Shown here: piece after piece, positions 1 to 10,775 of the stretch | Layout: each line of letters begins with the position of its first letter | Position numbering within the stretch: the first letter of the stretch is position 1 | NCBI GenBank assembly: GCA_947311845.1 | Contig: CAMZMU010000071.1 | Coordinates: 21,129,399 to 21,193,398, forward strand | Direction of reading: 5' to 3' | DNA length: 64,000 bases | Source: Poa pratensis | Taxonomy: Eukaryota; Streptophyta; Magnoliopsida; Poales; Poaceae | Position numbers and translations under genes: made by a program | The notes under the pieces: model-generated | Databases searched by the model: none | Seen by the model: the letters and a program-made list of their open reading frames with translations, nothing else | What the model was told of the DNA's origin: nothing

Positions 1-2985
1 TGAAGATCCGCGCCAGAACCCAGCCACCCGCGACAAGATAGCGCAACTCTGACTCAAACGTGGAACTATGAATGAGAACCAGACATGGCTGGTGCCACAA
101 AAGATCACCAAACAGACCACCTGTCCCCATTCATCAGGTTTGACTTCATAGGAACAAAATACTGAGGCAATTCCACAGACACGTCGGAGGAGAGCCGATT
201 ATCTCAACCAAAGCCGTGTCTCCGACATCGCTCACCCTCGTCATCGTTGCCACAGAATTTTTAACACGAACATCTTAGCCTTCCACTAGTCTCCCTTGCC
301 AATATCCCGCTCCAGAGACAAATCCCTCAAGAGGAATACGACGCCAAGGCGCCGCCATCGTCCGATCACACAAGATAAAGAGTTTTCCCCCAAGCTGCAC
401 CGTCACACCGATCACTTAGACATTCAGAGTTAACTCCCAGCTCTGGTTCAAATTCAGAGTTCAGAGTTCAGAGTACAAAATTTATAGCACACTAATCGTT
501 TGTTTACATACAGTACATGCACGACACGTTCAAGTACTTTCATCCACGTGAAGATCCAAAGAGATTGCTAATTTTAACCATTTAACGAGAACACACTAGT
601 TGTCCATTGTATACATTCTTTTGACCTAAACTTGTTATATACAGTAGCCTGATTGATGATAAGGCCTTGAATACATTATACAATAAATCAAGCATTCATA
701 CTATAGCCCAGCCGTCCAGGTTCTTCACATCCAACCATTTTGCAGGCTGGCAACTTGCGACCAGTTGTTGATCTCCTTCAGACCATCCTTTGACAACCAT
801 CCAGGAGATGAACTGAGCATTGAATTCCTCAATTTTGGTATGATTCATACCAAGAGTCACTTCCAACTGGCAATTCAATAGGGAGTATCTAGTGTTAACA
901 GGGAGGCACTGTGAGTTGGGCGATGCAGGGGTAGCTGTTAGAAAGACACTAATCTGTAACGTAGAGGTGCCTCTGCAACTCCTATTGCCTACATATAAAA
1001 AAGTTTGCACCATTGTACTAAGTTCGACACTGTTATGTTGAGGATGAGACATAACATAGGTGGAAAAATAATCTTCTGGACAAAAAATACTTACACACAG
1101 TTAAAGCCCCTTTCTGGAACCCTTATGTTTCTTCGGAATAGGACAAAAAAGAGAGGAGTACAGGAGGCCGCTGAATGGTCCAATCCCTAACTGTCAAATC
1201 AACTGAAATGCCTAACAGGGAAATAAGTTGCCATGCAAGTATCAGGTTCAGTGTTGGTACTTGCAGCAGAAACTAACACCATTTGCGCTAGCCATTAAAA
1301 AAGCTCTCACGTGGAATTTGCCTTATCCTAGCTAAGGTATCAATCCAAGATAAGTACAAAAACAGAGCAACTTGACTGCAACATAACCGTGGGACAGTGC
1401 AACTTTGGTTTAGAAACAAATGGAAGTACATGCAGCTATGAGATTTGGTTTCACTTAAATACCAATCTTTTATGCCAGATAATCTGTGATACAAAAGGAT
1501 GCAGTAGCACAGACAATGAAATGGACCTACGGCGTGTACAGATCAGTTTGGTGAGCTACTATTGTCATGCTAGTACTATATATCTTCCTAAGTGAAAATA
1601 AATGTAGAAACAGCTAATTCTCCCCATTGGAACAAAAAAATGTGGTGAAAATTAAACCAAGCTCGCTGTATCACCACAAAAGCTTAACTTAATTTCAGTA
1701 GAAACAAAACGAAATCAAGGAAGTATGAGAAGGGATGATGGCATTGGGAGATAGCATAGCAATAGGCTATTGTCAAATCCTGGAAGCATCAACCAAACCG
1801 TAGGTAGATAGATATTTTACTGAACTACACTAACAAAAAAATGTGAACATCTATATTGTTGCAATTCACCTGGATCAATGGTTTAGCAAGTAGTGTCAAA
1901 TGTTGCATTCGACCTGGATCTATGTCTCGATAAATAGTGTAAAATGCTAAAGCATACAATTTGTAAAGACATTAGATTCTCACTAAATGTGAGCCTCTTC
2001 TTGATGCAATGTCCTAATAGAAGTTACTTCTGAAAGCATTGTCAAAAAGAAACATGAGCAAGCAAGCGTTTATTGTAATCTCAGGTCAGCTACGGTGTTA
2101 CAATATCTTTAGTTGCACTTAGTTGTTAGATGATGATTTTTTCTCAAAAACAGTTTGTCGACATAAACTTATTTTTCCTATTCCTGTTTGTCCTATGTAC
2201 CACAGAAATATTCATACCTGCAGGCAAGTATTTGTTGTGATACCTGATATTCTGAAAAGACAAGAAGCTAACTCATTTGAAAAACTCAGGTTAGTTTATT
2301 TAAGCTAGTTACATAATACAAGCATGCATGTGGACAGGGCGACATGGGCATTCTTTGTGCAGGCAAGAAATTGGTGTACATGTGAGTTAGTTGCAAAAAG
2401 ATCACAGGCTTCCTCTGAGCGAATGACATTGTTTTCTAGATGAGCTTGAGGTAATTCAGAAGTGGTAAGGGGAAAAGGTTCCTATTTACTAACTTACTGA
2501 TGTAGTTGGATGGACCTAATAATGTTTTATTTGCTTCTCATAGCCATTGGTTACATATCAAAGACACATCTTTAATTAGTTTAGTTAATTAATTTAAGCA
2601 AAAGCGGGTCACTCTGAATCTGCATCTGGCAAATGAAAATGATTTTGTATATTTATAAAAATGTATTAAGCCAAATCCAGGTTCATAAATCCTAGGGCCA
2701 TAAATAGGAATAGCTAAATTTGGGACATGCATCAGAAAAATCTTACAATTATCAACCATGAATTGCAAAAACCTTAATAGAACATCAGGATTCGTTACCC
2801 ACAACGAACAAGACATCATGCTTACCTTGGCTTTTGGTCTCAACAATGTGTTGGAGAACGGCCTGGTCTCATACTTTTTAGTTCCAATATGTGTGTTTAC
2901 AACATGCAAGAGGACAAACAAGTTCATAACCAAGGCTCTACTAAATAATGGCATTTACATATCTGTTTCATAGCCCGTCCTCGGT
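1..2985. other. intergenic region, no gene recognised
   Basis: I find no supportable coding region in this stretch. Open frames are short, lack recognisable motifs and overlap on both strands. Around 430-475 a short CAGAGTT-type motif is repeated several times. The segment from about 2590 to 2985 lies directly downstream of the minus-strand mTERF stop codon and may contain its 3' untranslated region. The first 400 bases resemble degenerate dispersed repeat sequence, but I cannot name a family. Confidence 0.5.
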
Positions 2986-4094
2986 TCATGGAAATATGAA
3001 ATTAGTTGGCAATTGCCATCTGCAAGCTGCCGCATAGTCTTCAGTGAGGCGTGGTGCAGTTTCCTTGTAAGGGCATATGTACTTCTCCATGAATACCTTC
3101 TCGGGTAGCTTGACTGTGGAATAGTAGTCCCGGCCACGATCTAGCAATCCATTTTTCTGAAGAAACTGTAAAACGTAGTACCGGGATTTGATCCGGCCCT
3201 GGCTGTAATTGAGCATTGCCGGTCGATGAGCAATGTATGCCGGTTCTAACCCCACCTCAGAGATGAGGAACTTTGACCTGCTCTGCAGCATCTCCTTAGA
3301 CCTACTCAAGACCGCCGGAAACTTGGGAGCCACCTGAACATGCTTTTCAAATACTCCACTTTGGCTGGAAACTTCTCCTCACCGAGGTATGTGACAGCCT
3401 GCAATGCAAGCCTGAACATCACAGAGCCATGGGGTACACCAAGACCTTTAGCACACGTCACCATCGCCGGGAGGCGCTCCGGGTTGGCGCTGAGCACCCG
3501 TGACGCAGAGAGGCATAGCTTGGAAATATCGCAATCACCTAGGCCGCACTTGCGCAGGAACGCGACATTGGGCTTGACCACCTTCTCGAGGCTAAATCCA
3601 AGGAGACTGGAGCCCTTGTTGGGAAACTGGATGCGGTTCTCGATGGAGCCCAAGAGCGACATGTAGTATGGTAGATTGGAAAAGACGGACCTACAGCAGA
3701 AGATGGAGCGGCCGAGCGAGACGAGACGCGCGATCTCAGCATGCGAGAGTCCATTGTCAGTGAGCCCGACAACGACGGGGGCCAGGGTTCTCTCTACACT
3801 GGCGCAGAGGAACTTGGGGTCCTTGGCGACGAGGGCGGCGACATCGACGGTGGAGAGGCCGAGGCCGGCGAGGAAGGCGAGGACAGCGTCGGGATTGGAG
3901 GGGGAATCGAGATGGGAGAGCTTTGCGGAGGCCTTGAGTGCTTGGGCTGGCGTGAGGCCGCAGGTGCCGACGAGATAGTCCTCCACGGGGAAGCTAGGGT
4001 TTGGGGAAGCTGAGAGGAGGCGGTGGAGAGATACTATGGGAGGGTCGGAGGGAGAAGCGAGGAGGCGGGTGAGGATGCTGCTGCGTCGGAGCAT
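2986..4094 (-). pseudogene. mTERF family protein gene, frame-disrupted
   Basis: mTERF proteins are helical-repeat proteins that bind nucleic acid in plastids or mitochondria and act in organelle transcription or RNA processing. The start at 4094 opens a Ser/Arg/Leu-rich N-terminus typical of an organelle transit peptide (MLRRSSILTRLL). Degenerate mTERF repeats follow, with proline-centred motifs such as KDPKFLCAS, KPNVAFLRKCGL and ANPERLPAMV. The frame runs to a stop at 3306. The rest of the family sequence (FPAVLSRSKEMLQSRSKFL to the stop at 2986) continues in another frame from about 3333. Grass homologues are usually one exon of roughly 380-390 codons, and about ten residues expected between FRW and KFPAVL are missing here, so a small out-of-frame deletion is likely. 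It is a pseudogene as written, unless the deletion is a sequence error. The family call is firm. The organelle targeted is not determined. Confidence 0.82.
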
Positions 4095-4176
4095 GGCGGC
4101 GCCGGCGAGGGAATGGGGAACCTAGACGACGACCAAGTGGACCCTAGCGTCAGTCTGCGTGCCACACGACGGGATG

Positions 4177-5844
4177 GAGAAAATGACAAGGAACCACCAC
4201 AATTGCGCACGAGTGGTCAAAAAACCACCACCGGTCGTCGTTTTGACACATAAATACCTCTATTGGGGCTACCTTGTGACGCGGAGCACTGATCACCCGT
4301 TGTTAGCGTTTTAACAGGATTTCTGACACTACGGACCCACCCGTCAGGTCTATGTGGCAAAAAAGAAAAGAAAAAAGGCAGGTCAACCCTATCTCTAACG
4401 CCTAGCAGCCAGGGAATAACGTCGAACACGTTGTGTGCATGACCGCGAGCACCTCCGCCGCGTCGGCAGCAGCCACACCGCCCCTGGCCGCGCCCGCCCC
4501 CGCCCGCCCACCCCTGACCTCCCTGGCCACATGCCGCTGCCGCTCCCTGGCCGCCGCCGGCCACCCCGACGCTCGCGGAAAGGTGCAGCGCCGTGGTGCC
4601 GTGCCTCTGCACGCGTCGGCGCGGTCGCGACCTCCGGCAACCTCCGGCGACCACCGGCCAGGGCCATGCGCGGGCGCGGGCACGAGTGAGCACCGACCAC
4701 AGCCATGCGCGGGCGCGGGCGAGCGCCGGCCACGACCATACCCGCAGGCCACGGCCGATGGGACCGCGTACTGGTCGCGCAAGGCCAGGGCGCATGCGCG
4801 CCAGCGAGCATCGCAGACGGCAGGCCATGGCGAGCGTCGCAGATGGCGAGTGTCGTCCAGCGCGCTGGCCATGGCCGTGCCGGGGGCGCTTTTGGCCGTG
4901 CCCAACTCATCTCCGGCGCCGGCAGGCCCGTTCTCGCAGTGGATGTACGATAAATTCAACGGCGGCGCGGGATCCTCTGCCTGGCCGCCACCGCGCGTTG
5001 GTCCGGCGAGGTCGCTGGGGTGCACTGGCTGCGCCGAATCGAGTCGGCTGGGTGGGGCGAGGAGGCGCTCGGGGCGGCAGCCAGCCAGGCGCAGTCGAGG
5101 ATCGGCACCCCGACCGGCGCCGCCACGCGCTCGCTCAGCCCGCTCGCCCGCGGTCAGCCAGGAGCAGTCGAGGAGCGGAACCCGTCGGTCGGCACACGTG
5201 GTGAAGCTGTTGTGCAGCCTGACGAGCGAGGATGGCGCGGCGAGCCTGCTGGTGTACGAGTACCTCCCGAACGGCAGCCTGCACAAGCATCTGCATGGGC
5301 CGGCGACGCGGAAGCTGGACGGCGGCGGGCTCGGGTGGGCGGACCTGTGCGAGGTGGCGGTGGGGGCGGCTCGGGGCCTGGAGTACCTCCACTACGGGCG
5401 CGGGCCAACGGAGGCGCAGGGCGGCAAGCTCTGGACGCCGTGCACGTTCTGTGTGTGCAGAGCAAGAGAGGAGGGATGGGGGAAGGCTGCGGCGGAGAGA
5501 TGCTGCGGGACTGGGACTGCGCCAGCGAGTAGGGGGAGGCCACGCCGGAGAGCTGCCGCGGGGTGCCTTCGCGGAGGCGGACGGCCGCCACTGAGGTCGT
5601 CGTGTTCCCGTTGAACCGATGCCGCTCGGATAGAGAAGCGTTGACCTGCTTTTTCCCCCTTTTTTTCCACAGACCTGACGGGTGGGTCCGAGCTGTCATA
5701 AAACGTGTTAATTGGTTTAAACAGGCAAATTAGTGCTCCGCGTCACAAAGTAGCCCCAATAGAGGTATTTATGTGTCAAAACGACGACCGGTGGTGGTTT
5801 TTGACAACTCGTGCGCAATTGTGGTGGTTCCTTGTCATTTTCTC
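4177..5844. mobile_element. Pack-MULE: Mutator-like element with captured gene fragment
   Basis: The element is bounded by a perfect 10-bp target duplication CGACGGGATG at 4167-4176 and 5845-5854, within the 9-11 bp range of Mutator-like elements. Its terminal inverted repeats start GAGAAAATGACAAGG, are nearly identical for about 115 bp, and regain similarity further in around a CGGACCCACCCGTCAGG motif. The interior is very GC-rich and has no transposase, so it is non-autonomous. It holds a receptor-like kinase fragment at about 5201-5396. It sits roughly 80 bp upstream of the mTERF start codon, between that gene and its original promoter. Confidence 0.9.
5201..5396 (+). pseudogene. receptor-like kinase fragment captured by the Pack-MULE
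   Basis: The plus-strand translation reads VKLLCSLTSEDGAASLLVYE, then YLPNGSLHKHLHG, then GWADLCEVAVGAARGLEYLH. This matches subdomains IV to VIa of plant receptor-like kinases, including the LVYEYLPNGSL hinge region and the GLEYLH helix that precedes the catalytic loop. The glycine loop, catalytic lysine, HRD and DFG motifs are absent, so it cannot encode an active kinase. It lies in a continuous plus-strand frame (4433-5614), but the rest of that frame is low-complexity Arg/Ala/Pro sequence. It is a captured exon fragment, not a host gene. Confidence 0.75.
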
Positions 5845-6083
5845 CGACGGGATGCGATGAAGTAGACCAGAGTACAGCTACAACTGTTCAAAAAAAAGAA
5901 GAAGACGCGTACAGTATTAGAAAAGAAAGAGCCATTGAACCCGGTACTTTAGAAAAGAGAAAAATGATATAGTGTTGTCACAAAATTAAGTTTTTTTCTT
6001 TACGTGATACACTTATTTGCAAAGTTTGGCATACACAAAAAAATCACAACTTTTTTTATCAAAAGGAAACAAAAACTTTCAAA

Positions 6084-6472
6084 AAGTTATTTTGACTCCC
6101 GAGCTCGAGTGCTCGCTCTATTTTTAAAATTTTAAAAAATATTTATAGTTTTTAAAATATTATAAAAATCCTGCATGTTGTTAATGATGTATTTTACAAA
6201 CGTGCAAAATCTTGATTTGAAATACCATATATTCTGAACTACACAAAATGAAAAAAATCTTGTATTTGGAGATGTGAAACAGTGTATATTTAGATCACAC
6301 GTTTGTCACTTTTGTGCAGTTATGAATATAAAGTATTTCAAATCGAGATTTTACTCGTTTGTGGAATACATCATTGACAACATAAATAAGTTATTTCAGA
6401 TTTTTTTTTGAAATTTATAAATATGATTTTTTTAATAGAGGGAGCACTGGATCCCGAGAGTAAGAAATCTCT
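6084..6472. mobile_element. foldback MITE, copy 1
   Basis: This is an AT-rich palindromic element. The left end contains CTCCCGAGCTCGAGTGCTC and the right end, read in reverse, CTCTCGGGATCCAGTGCTCC. The interior is itself an inverted repeat: TTGTTAATGATGTATTTTAC is answered by a reversed GTGGAATACATCATTGACAA-type segment. It has no coding capacity. A second copy lies at 20867-21274. The flanking duplication here is imperfect (about 9 bp), so the ends are approximate. It is probably a Mutator-type MITE, judged from the copy-2 duplication. Confidence 0.65.
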
Positions 6473-6629
6473 CTTTGATTAAACTTGGTTCTATGTATAC
6501 TTTACATTTTTCAGATTACAAATTCTGGTTTTTAATTTTTTTTTTTTTCTGAATAAGGGCTCTAGGCGTCCAGGCACCAAACACATTTTTCGTCATTTAG
6601 GGTACTTTAATTTTGAGATAAACGCACTC

Positions 6630-6710
6630 ATGGTCACTCAACTTATCTAAGATGAGTGAATTGTCACTCAACTCTCGGTCACTCAACTCGTCTGAGATGA
6701 GTGAATTGGT
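6630..6710. repeat. two-copy tandem repeat of about 43 bp
   Basis: The motif GGTCACTCAACT(T/C), then a TCT(A/G)AGATGAGTGAATT segment, occurs twice in tandem with a few substitutions. No coding potential is seen. It resembles short dispersed repeat sequence of grass intergenic DNA. Confidence 0.6.
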
Positions 6711-7323
6711 CACAAACGCGCCCTCAAGCTGGTTTTTCAGTCCACATGGCGTCTATAGCGGGCCTAGGGTCAGCAGTGAGGTGTTTTTTTTTTGTAGAAA
6801 GAACCCTGCCATGGTGAGTATGAACGAGTAACTGTGCCTACACGACAAATTGTTTCTCCAGCCAAATTATGTTTTAGGATAGGATGTTTTGCGTGTGGTT
6901 GTAATGTGTGTGGTGTCTGTCTTCGGACTAGCACGGGTGTAGAACTGATACTGCACTTGTTGTTCGCAATAAGTGGTAGTCGTTATTGGACTCAAAATTC
7001 TGCCTTCTAAAAATTATGGTACGCTTTTGACTTAGGTCCCACTTGGTTCAGCTTTTAATAATACCCGGTGAGAAAACGACGGATGGTAGTACAATTTTAC
7101 GGACGTTACCCGCTCCGTATAATTATCCCGGCCGTTTCCGGCGCAATTACACGCAATCCAATCGGGGCCTTACTCTTAAAAAAAATACTGATACATAAAG
7201 TACTGGTGTTCAATGCTTGGTGCATTTGTAGTGTACAAGGTCATGTATTGCCATAAACTGGGGACACGGATTTTGTGCACTCGGGCGCGTTCGCTCCTGG
7301 TGACGTGCTGATGCATTACTGGA

Positions 7324-7712
7324 GCTAATTTTTTTAAATAATACACGAAAATTATTAAATTTCGGGAATATTACGCGTTTTTATTTTTTTTAGAAATATT
7401 ACTCAATCGGTCTCGTCGAAACCGACATGCCCCAATCGGTCTCGTCGAAGCCGACTAGTGGCGTGCACCTATACACACACGCCACTGGTACGCCCTACTA
7501 GTGGCGTGCACGCACCCATACACGCCACTGGTAATAACCCAGACATACTTGGGGCTTACACGTGGACGAGTGGGGCCACTCGGTTTCGACGAGACCGATT
7601 AGGGCCTGTCGGTTTTGACGAGACCGATTGGGTAATATTTCCGAAAAAAAATAAAAACGCGTAATATTTCTGAAATTAAATAATTTTCGTGTATTATTTA
7701 AAAAAAATCGCC
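7324..7712. mobile_element. Mutator-type MITE with perfect 10-bp target duplication
   Basis: The direct repeat CATTACTGGA at 7314-7323 and 7713-7722 flanks a 389-bp element. The terminal inverted repeats contain TTTTAAATAATACACGAAAA and continue through AATATTACGCGTTTTTA and GGTCTCGTCGAAACCGA on both arms for well over 100 bp. Each arm carries two copies of an AATCGGTCTCGTCGAA motif. The centre has a small inverted repeat around GTGGCGTGCACGC. It is non-coding and non-autonomous. Confidence 0.88.
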
Positions 7713-7904
7713 CATTACTGGATGGGGTGGCCCGTGCTAGTCGTATAGTTTCTGGAACCCGTATGCAATACTGGACATGTACCACGTACGCTTAGGTGAG
7801 TCAATGTGGGGCATTAAATGTGGAGCATTAAGTTTTGACCTTAAATCCTGTTTTCACATTTTTACTGCGCTGGTTGGGACAACATGTCTGTGCGATTATC
7901 TTTT

Positions 7905-8690
7905 TAATGCCTCCGGGGCATATGCACCGTTTATTCAAAACACACTTCCAATGCTTTTTGAAATGTCAAAACAGAAATTTAAAAATGTTCACACGTACAT
8001 CTCGCATTTTACACACGAAGTTATTTCACGAAAAGCAAAAAATTTAGGGGCTATGTAGGCAAGACAAATTTTGGTGCTAAAATAAGCCTATTTCAAAAGA
8101 CATATTTTTGTTTTTTTTTCACAAGCCACACAAAGTATACCAGTTTCTCCTGAATTCGTTTCTTTAATAGACACACGAAGGGGAGCGGCGTTTTGCCTCC
8201 CAGTGCATATGCACCTTTTATTTAAAACACATTTGAAATGTCAAATTAGTAATTAAAAAATGCCTGCACATACATCTTCATATTTTATATGTTCACAAAG
8301 TTATTTCACAAAAAGCCGATTTTCGGTGGGCTACGTAAAAAGACAAATTTTGGCTCTAAAATTAGACGATTTGTCGTCTTTTTACACAGACCACACAAAA
8401 TATATCAGTTTCTCTCGAATTCTTTTTTTTTGGGCAGCGTTTTGCTTCCCGGACTCCGGTGCATATGCACCTTTATTTAAAACACATTTGAAATGTATTT
8501 TGACATGTCAAAACAGAAACTAAAAAAATGCACGTGCATCTTCACATGTTATATGTTCACAGAAAATTTTCATGAAGAGCTGACTTTTTTTCGGGCTATG
8601 TAAAAAAAAATGATGCTAAAATAAGCCTTTTGAAAAGACATATTTTTGACTTTTTACACAAGCTACACAGAATATTTGTTTCTCTTTACG
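7905..8690. repeat. three degenerate tandem copies of a ~250-280 bp unit
   Basis: Each copy begins with a GCATATGCACC(T/G)TTTATT-type segment, at about 7918, 8206 and 8460. A GAAATGTCAAA block, a TTCACA(A/C)GAAGTTATTTCAC-like block and an ACACAA(G/A)CCACACA(A/G)A block follow in the same order. The copies have diverged by indels and substitutions. No coding function is seen. Confidence 0.75.
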
Positions 8691-9251
8691 TGCCCACATA
8701 AAATGTAGGGATGCATGCTCCAAATTTGCCGGAATATTTTGTTGTTCCGAGGATTGTTTATTGGAGTTAGCATGGTAAAAGTGTTGCAAAAAAAACTGCT
8801 ACATTAAGAATTTGAGAAACTTTTTATGAATTTAAGAGATATCCACTGTGTGCAGCTGTGATCATGCGGTGTGGCATGACTCAGAGGCCAATAGTGCTGC
8901 AAGAATTTTGATAAAATTTGTTTCGCTAGTTCTCCACCCCGGGGTTAGTGAGACTGGTACTCAAAACAAGAGCCTGAGACTGAGGATTTTTTTTACTACA
9001 ACGTCTAGATATAGGTTTTACACACAGGTGGTCACGATCCAAAGCTTTTGGGCTCCTTGCGGGAGAAGATTAGGACTGTTACCGTTGGGCACATTTAGTG
9101 ACACCGCTTCCAACTCCAACAAACCACCGTAACTCACATGTATTTGAGGACTGGCAATTCGGAGTACATTTCTTCATACCCGGTGCTTTAAATGATCCTG
9201 CCTGGTGAGTGTAGTGCAAATTCCAGGTCCAAACGAGCCCGGACACTCTAA

Positions 9252-9524
9252 GACTAGTCACAATGGGAGTAACTTAGCTAGTAACATCACACATCTCAAA
9301 ACCATTTTGCTTATGTGGCATGTAGTTAATGAGGAGAGAGGTGTTTGGAATAACTTAGCTAGTTACCGTAACATCACACTTATCAAGACAAAATGAGTCT
9401 ATGGTGCAATAAATAAGATCTTATATGACACCACAATGATGTTACTTCCCACTGTGAAGGTGATAACATAGACTAGTAACATCACCATGTTACTACTCTA
9501 TGTTACTCCCCATTGTGACTAGTC
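9252..9524. mobile_element. Tourist-like MITE (PIF/Harbinger type)
   Basis: This is a 273-bp element with terminal inverted repeats GACTAGTCACAATGGG(G)AGTAAC. The interior is rich in GTAACATCAC and its complement, as in the abundant Triticeae Tourist MITEs with this terminus. A 3-bp target duplication is not clear, so the exact ends may shift by one or two bases. Non-coding. Confidence 0.8.
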
Positions 9525-9874
9525 CAACGAGTTTTCGCATAAACTGGGGCCTACATAGCATCTGAAAATTGGGTCATCTGAAAATAGGGTGTGAAAGTAC
9601 GGCAGCAAAGAGTATCATTCTTTACCGTGAGCTAGAACCAGATAGCGGAATTTTGCACACAGCAGGGCTAGCAACACGGACACGAGAAACGCGTTCAGAC
9701 TTTCCGTGTTGTTTGTTACTCCGATCGCATCTAACGCGTCGGTTTTTGATCGGACGGACGAGAGCGAGCCGATGACGACCCACCGTGCCTCTCGGTCACT
9801 GCAGTAGTAGCCCCACAAGCGCAGAGAAATGAAATGAAACGAGCCACCCACAACCCTTCAGTCAGACCACAGTC

Positions 9875-10179
9875 GCAAACCAACCTGTGGTTGGATGGTT
9901 AGTAGGGTGGTTGTACCCTTAACCCACCAGAGTTCAAACCTTAGGTTTGACATCTATGTGTTGCATTTAGGCGGAATATTCTTTCAGTGGGAGGCGACGT
10001 TCCCGTCGACAGCGAGGCGTTCGTGGTGACTTCATCAATCTCAAGACTCGATCCGCCGGCTCAGTATTTCGGAGGTGCTCATAGGGGTTGGCAGTGCATG
10101 CGTGCGTTCATAGGGGTGAGTGTGTGCGCGTGTTTGTGAACGTCTGCGTTTGTAGTGTGTTTCTCAAAAAAAAAAAAAA
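9875..10179 (+). mobile_element. tRNA-derived SINE, complete, with 14-bp target duplication
   Basis: The 14-bp direct repeat GTCAGACCACAGTC at 9861-9874 and 10180-10193 flanks a 305-bp sequence. It begins with a tRNA-like head: a box-A-like segment in GGTTGGATGGTTAG and a box-B-like GAGTTCAAACC. It continues with GGGAGGCGACGTTCCCGTCG, GGAGGTGCTCATAGGGG and GTGAGTGTGTGCGCGTGT, and ends in an A-tract. This is the layout of a common Triticeae SINE. I do not assert the family name. It lies just upstream of the SUVH gene. Confidence 0.88.
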
Positions 10180-10345
10180 GTCAGACCACAGTCAGACCAG
10201 TCATACACATCCCCACCCAATTCCCCCTTCCTGCGACACTGTCCGCCTCGGCCTGAGAACTGAGATCACCCCCGCCGCGCCGCGCCGCCCATGGATCCCT
10301 CCGCGTGGTAGAATCTGCACGGCCAAGCCCCGGATACTCGCCAAG

Positions 10346-10749
10346 GTGAGGTTTCTTCCACGCCAAGAGCGAAGCTCCACATAGTTTCTGGTTTCTTCTG
10401 GAGCGATGGTTCATGGGGGTGGGGATCTCTGCGCCCCTCCTCGCAAAAACCCCATCTTTTGGTTGAACCTTGTCGGCGGCCGGATTGGGGTTTCCCGGGC
10501 AGGGGCGGGCTCGTCCTAGGTTTCCTCGAACAATCTCGGCTCGGGTAGTTCGATTGATGCTTGTTTTAGTCAGCGATTACCCTCTTTATTGTTGCAGAAT
10601 CAATGTTCTTTTGGGGGTTTTCCTCTTGGATTGGTTTGAGTCCTCCATTTTTCAACCATGGTGGCTTTATGCCGCCTAAAAATTGAAACTTTACATTTTC
10701 CGCACGGCTAGGGCAAGTCACGGGCACTGACTCTGCTTGTTTGATGCAG
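10346..10749 (+). other. probable 5' UTR intron of the SUVH gene
   Basis: A good donor (AAG followed by GTGAGG at 10346) and acceptor (TTTGATGCAG ending at 10749) bracket a T-rich stretch. The acceptor lies 26 bases before the start codon at 10776. Plant SUVH genes commonly have an intronless coding region with an intron in the 5' leader, and this fits. The upstream leader exon would cover roughly 10200-10345. This is a prediction without transcript evidence. Confidence 0.6.
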
Positions 10750-10775
10750 GAGGAGTCCAGCTGCAACGGGTCGCG

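Noticed and set aside
696..1052. 118-codon minus-strand frame upstream of mTERF
   Set aside because: No domain, no splice context and amino-acid composition typical of random AT-rich DNA.
4402..5286. Possible separate host kinase gene near 5.2 kb
   Set aside because: Only subdomains IV to VIa are present, with no catalytic motifs, and the sequence is inside a transposon with a target duplication.
4433..5614. 393-codon plus-strand open frame and several long overlapping frames on both strands
   Set aside because: They arise from high GC content inside the Pack-MULE. Apart from the kinase fragment they are low-complexity Ala/Arg/Pro sequence and are bounded by the element's inverted repeats.
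7024..7180. Possible DNA-transposon ends around GGTCCCACTTGGTTCAGC and CAATCGGGGCCTTA
   Set aside because: They resemble general terminal motifs, but I could not pair them into inverted repeats with a target duplication.
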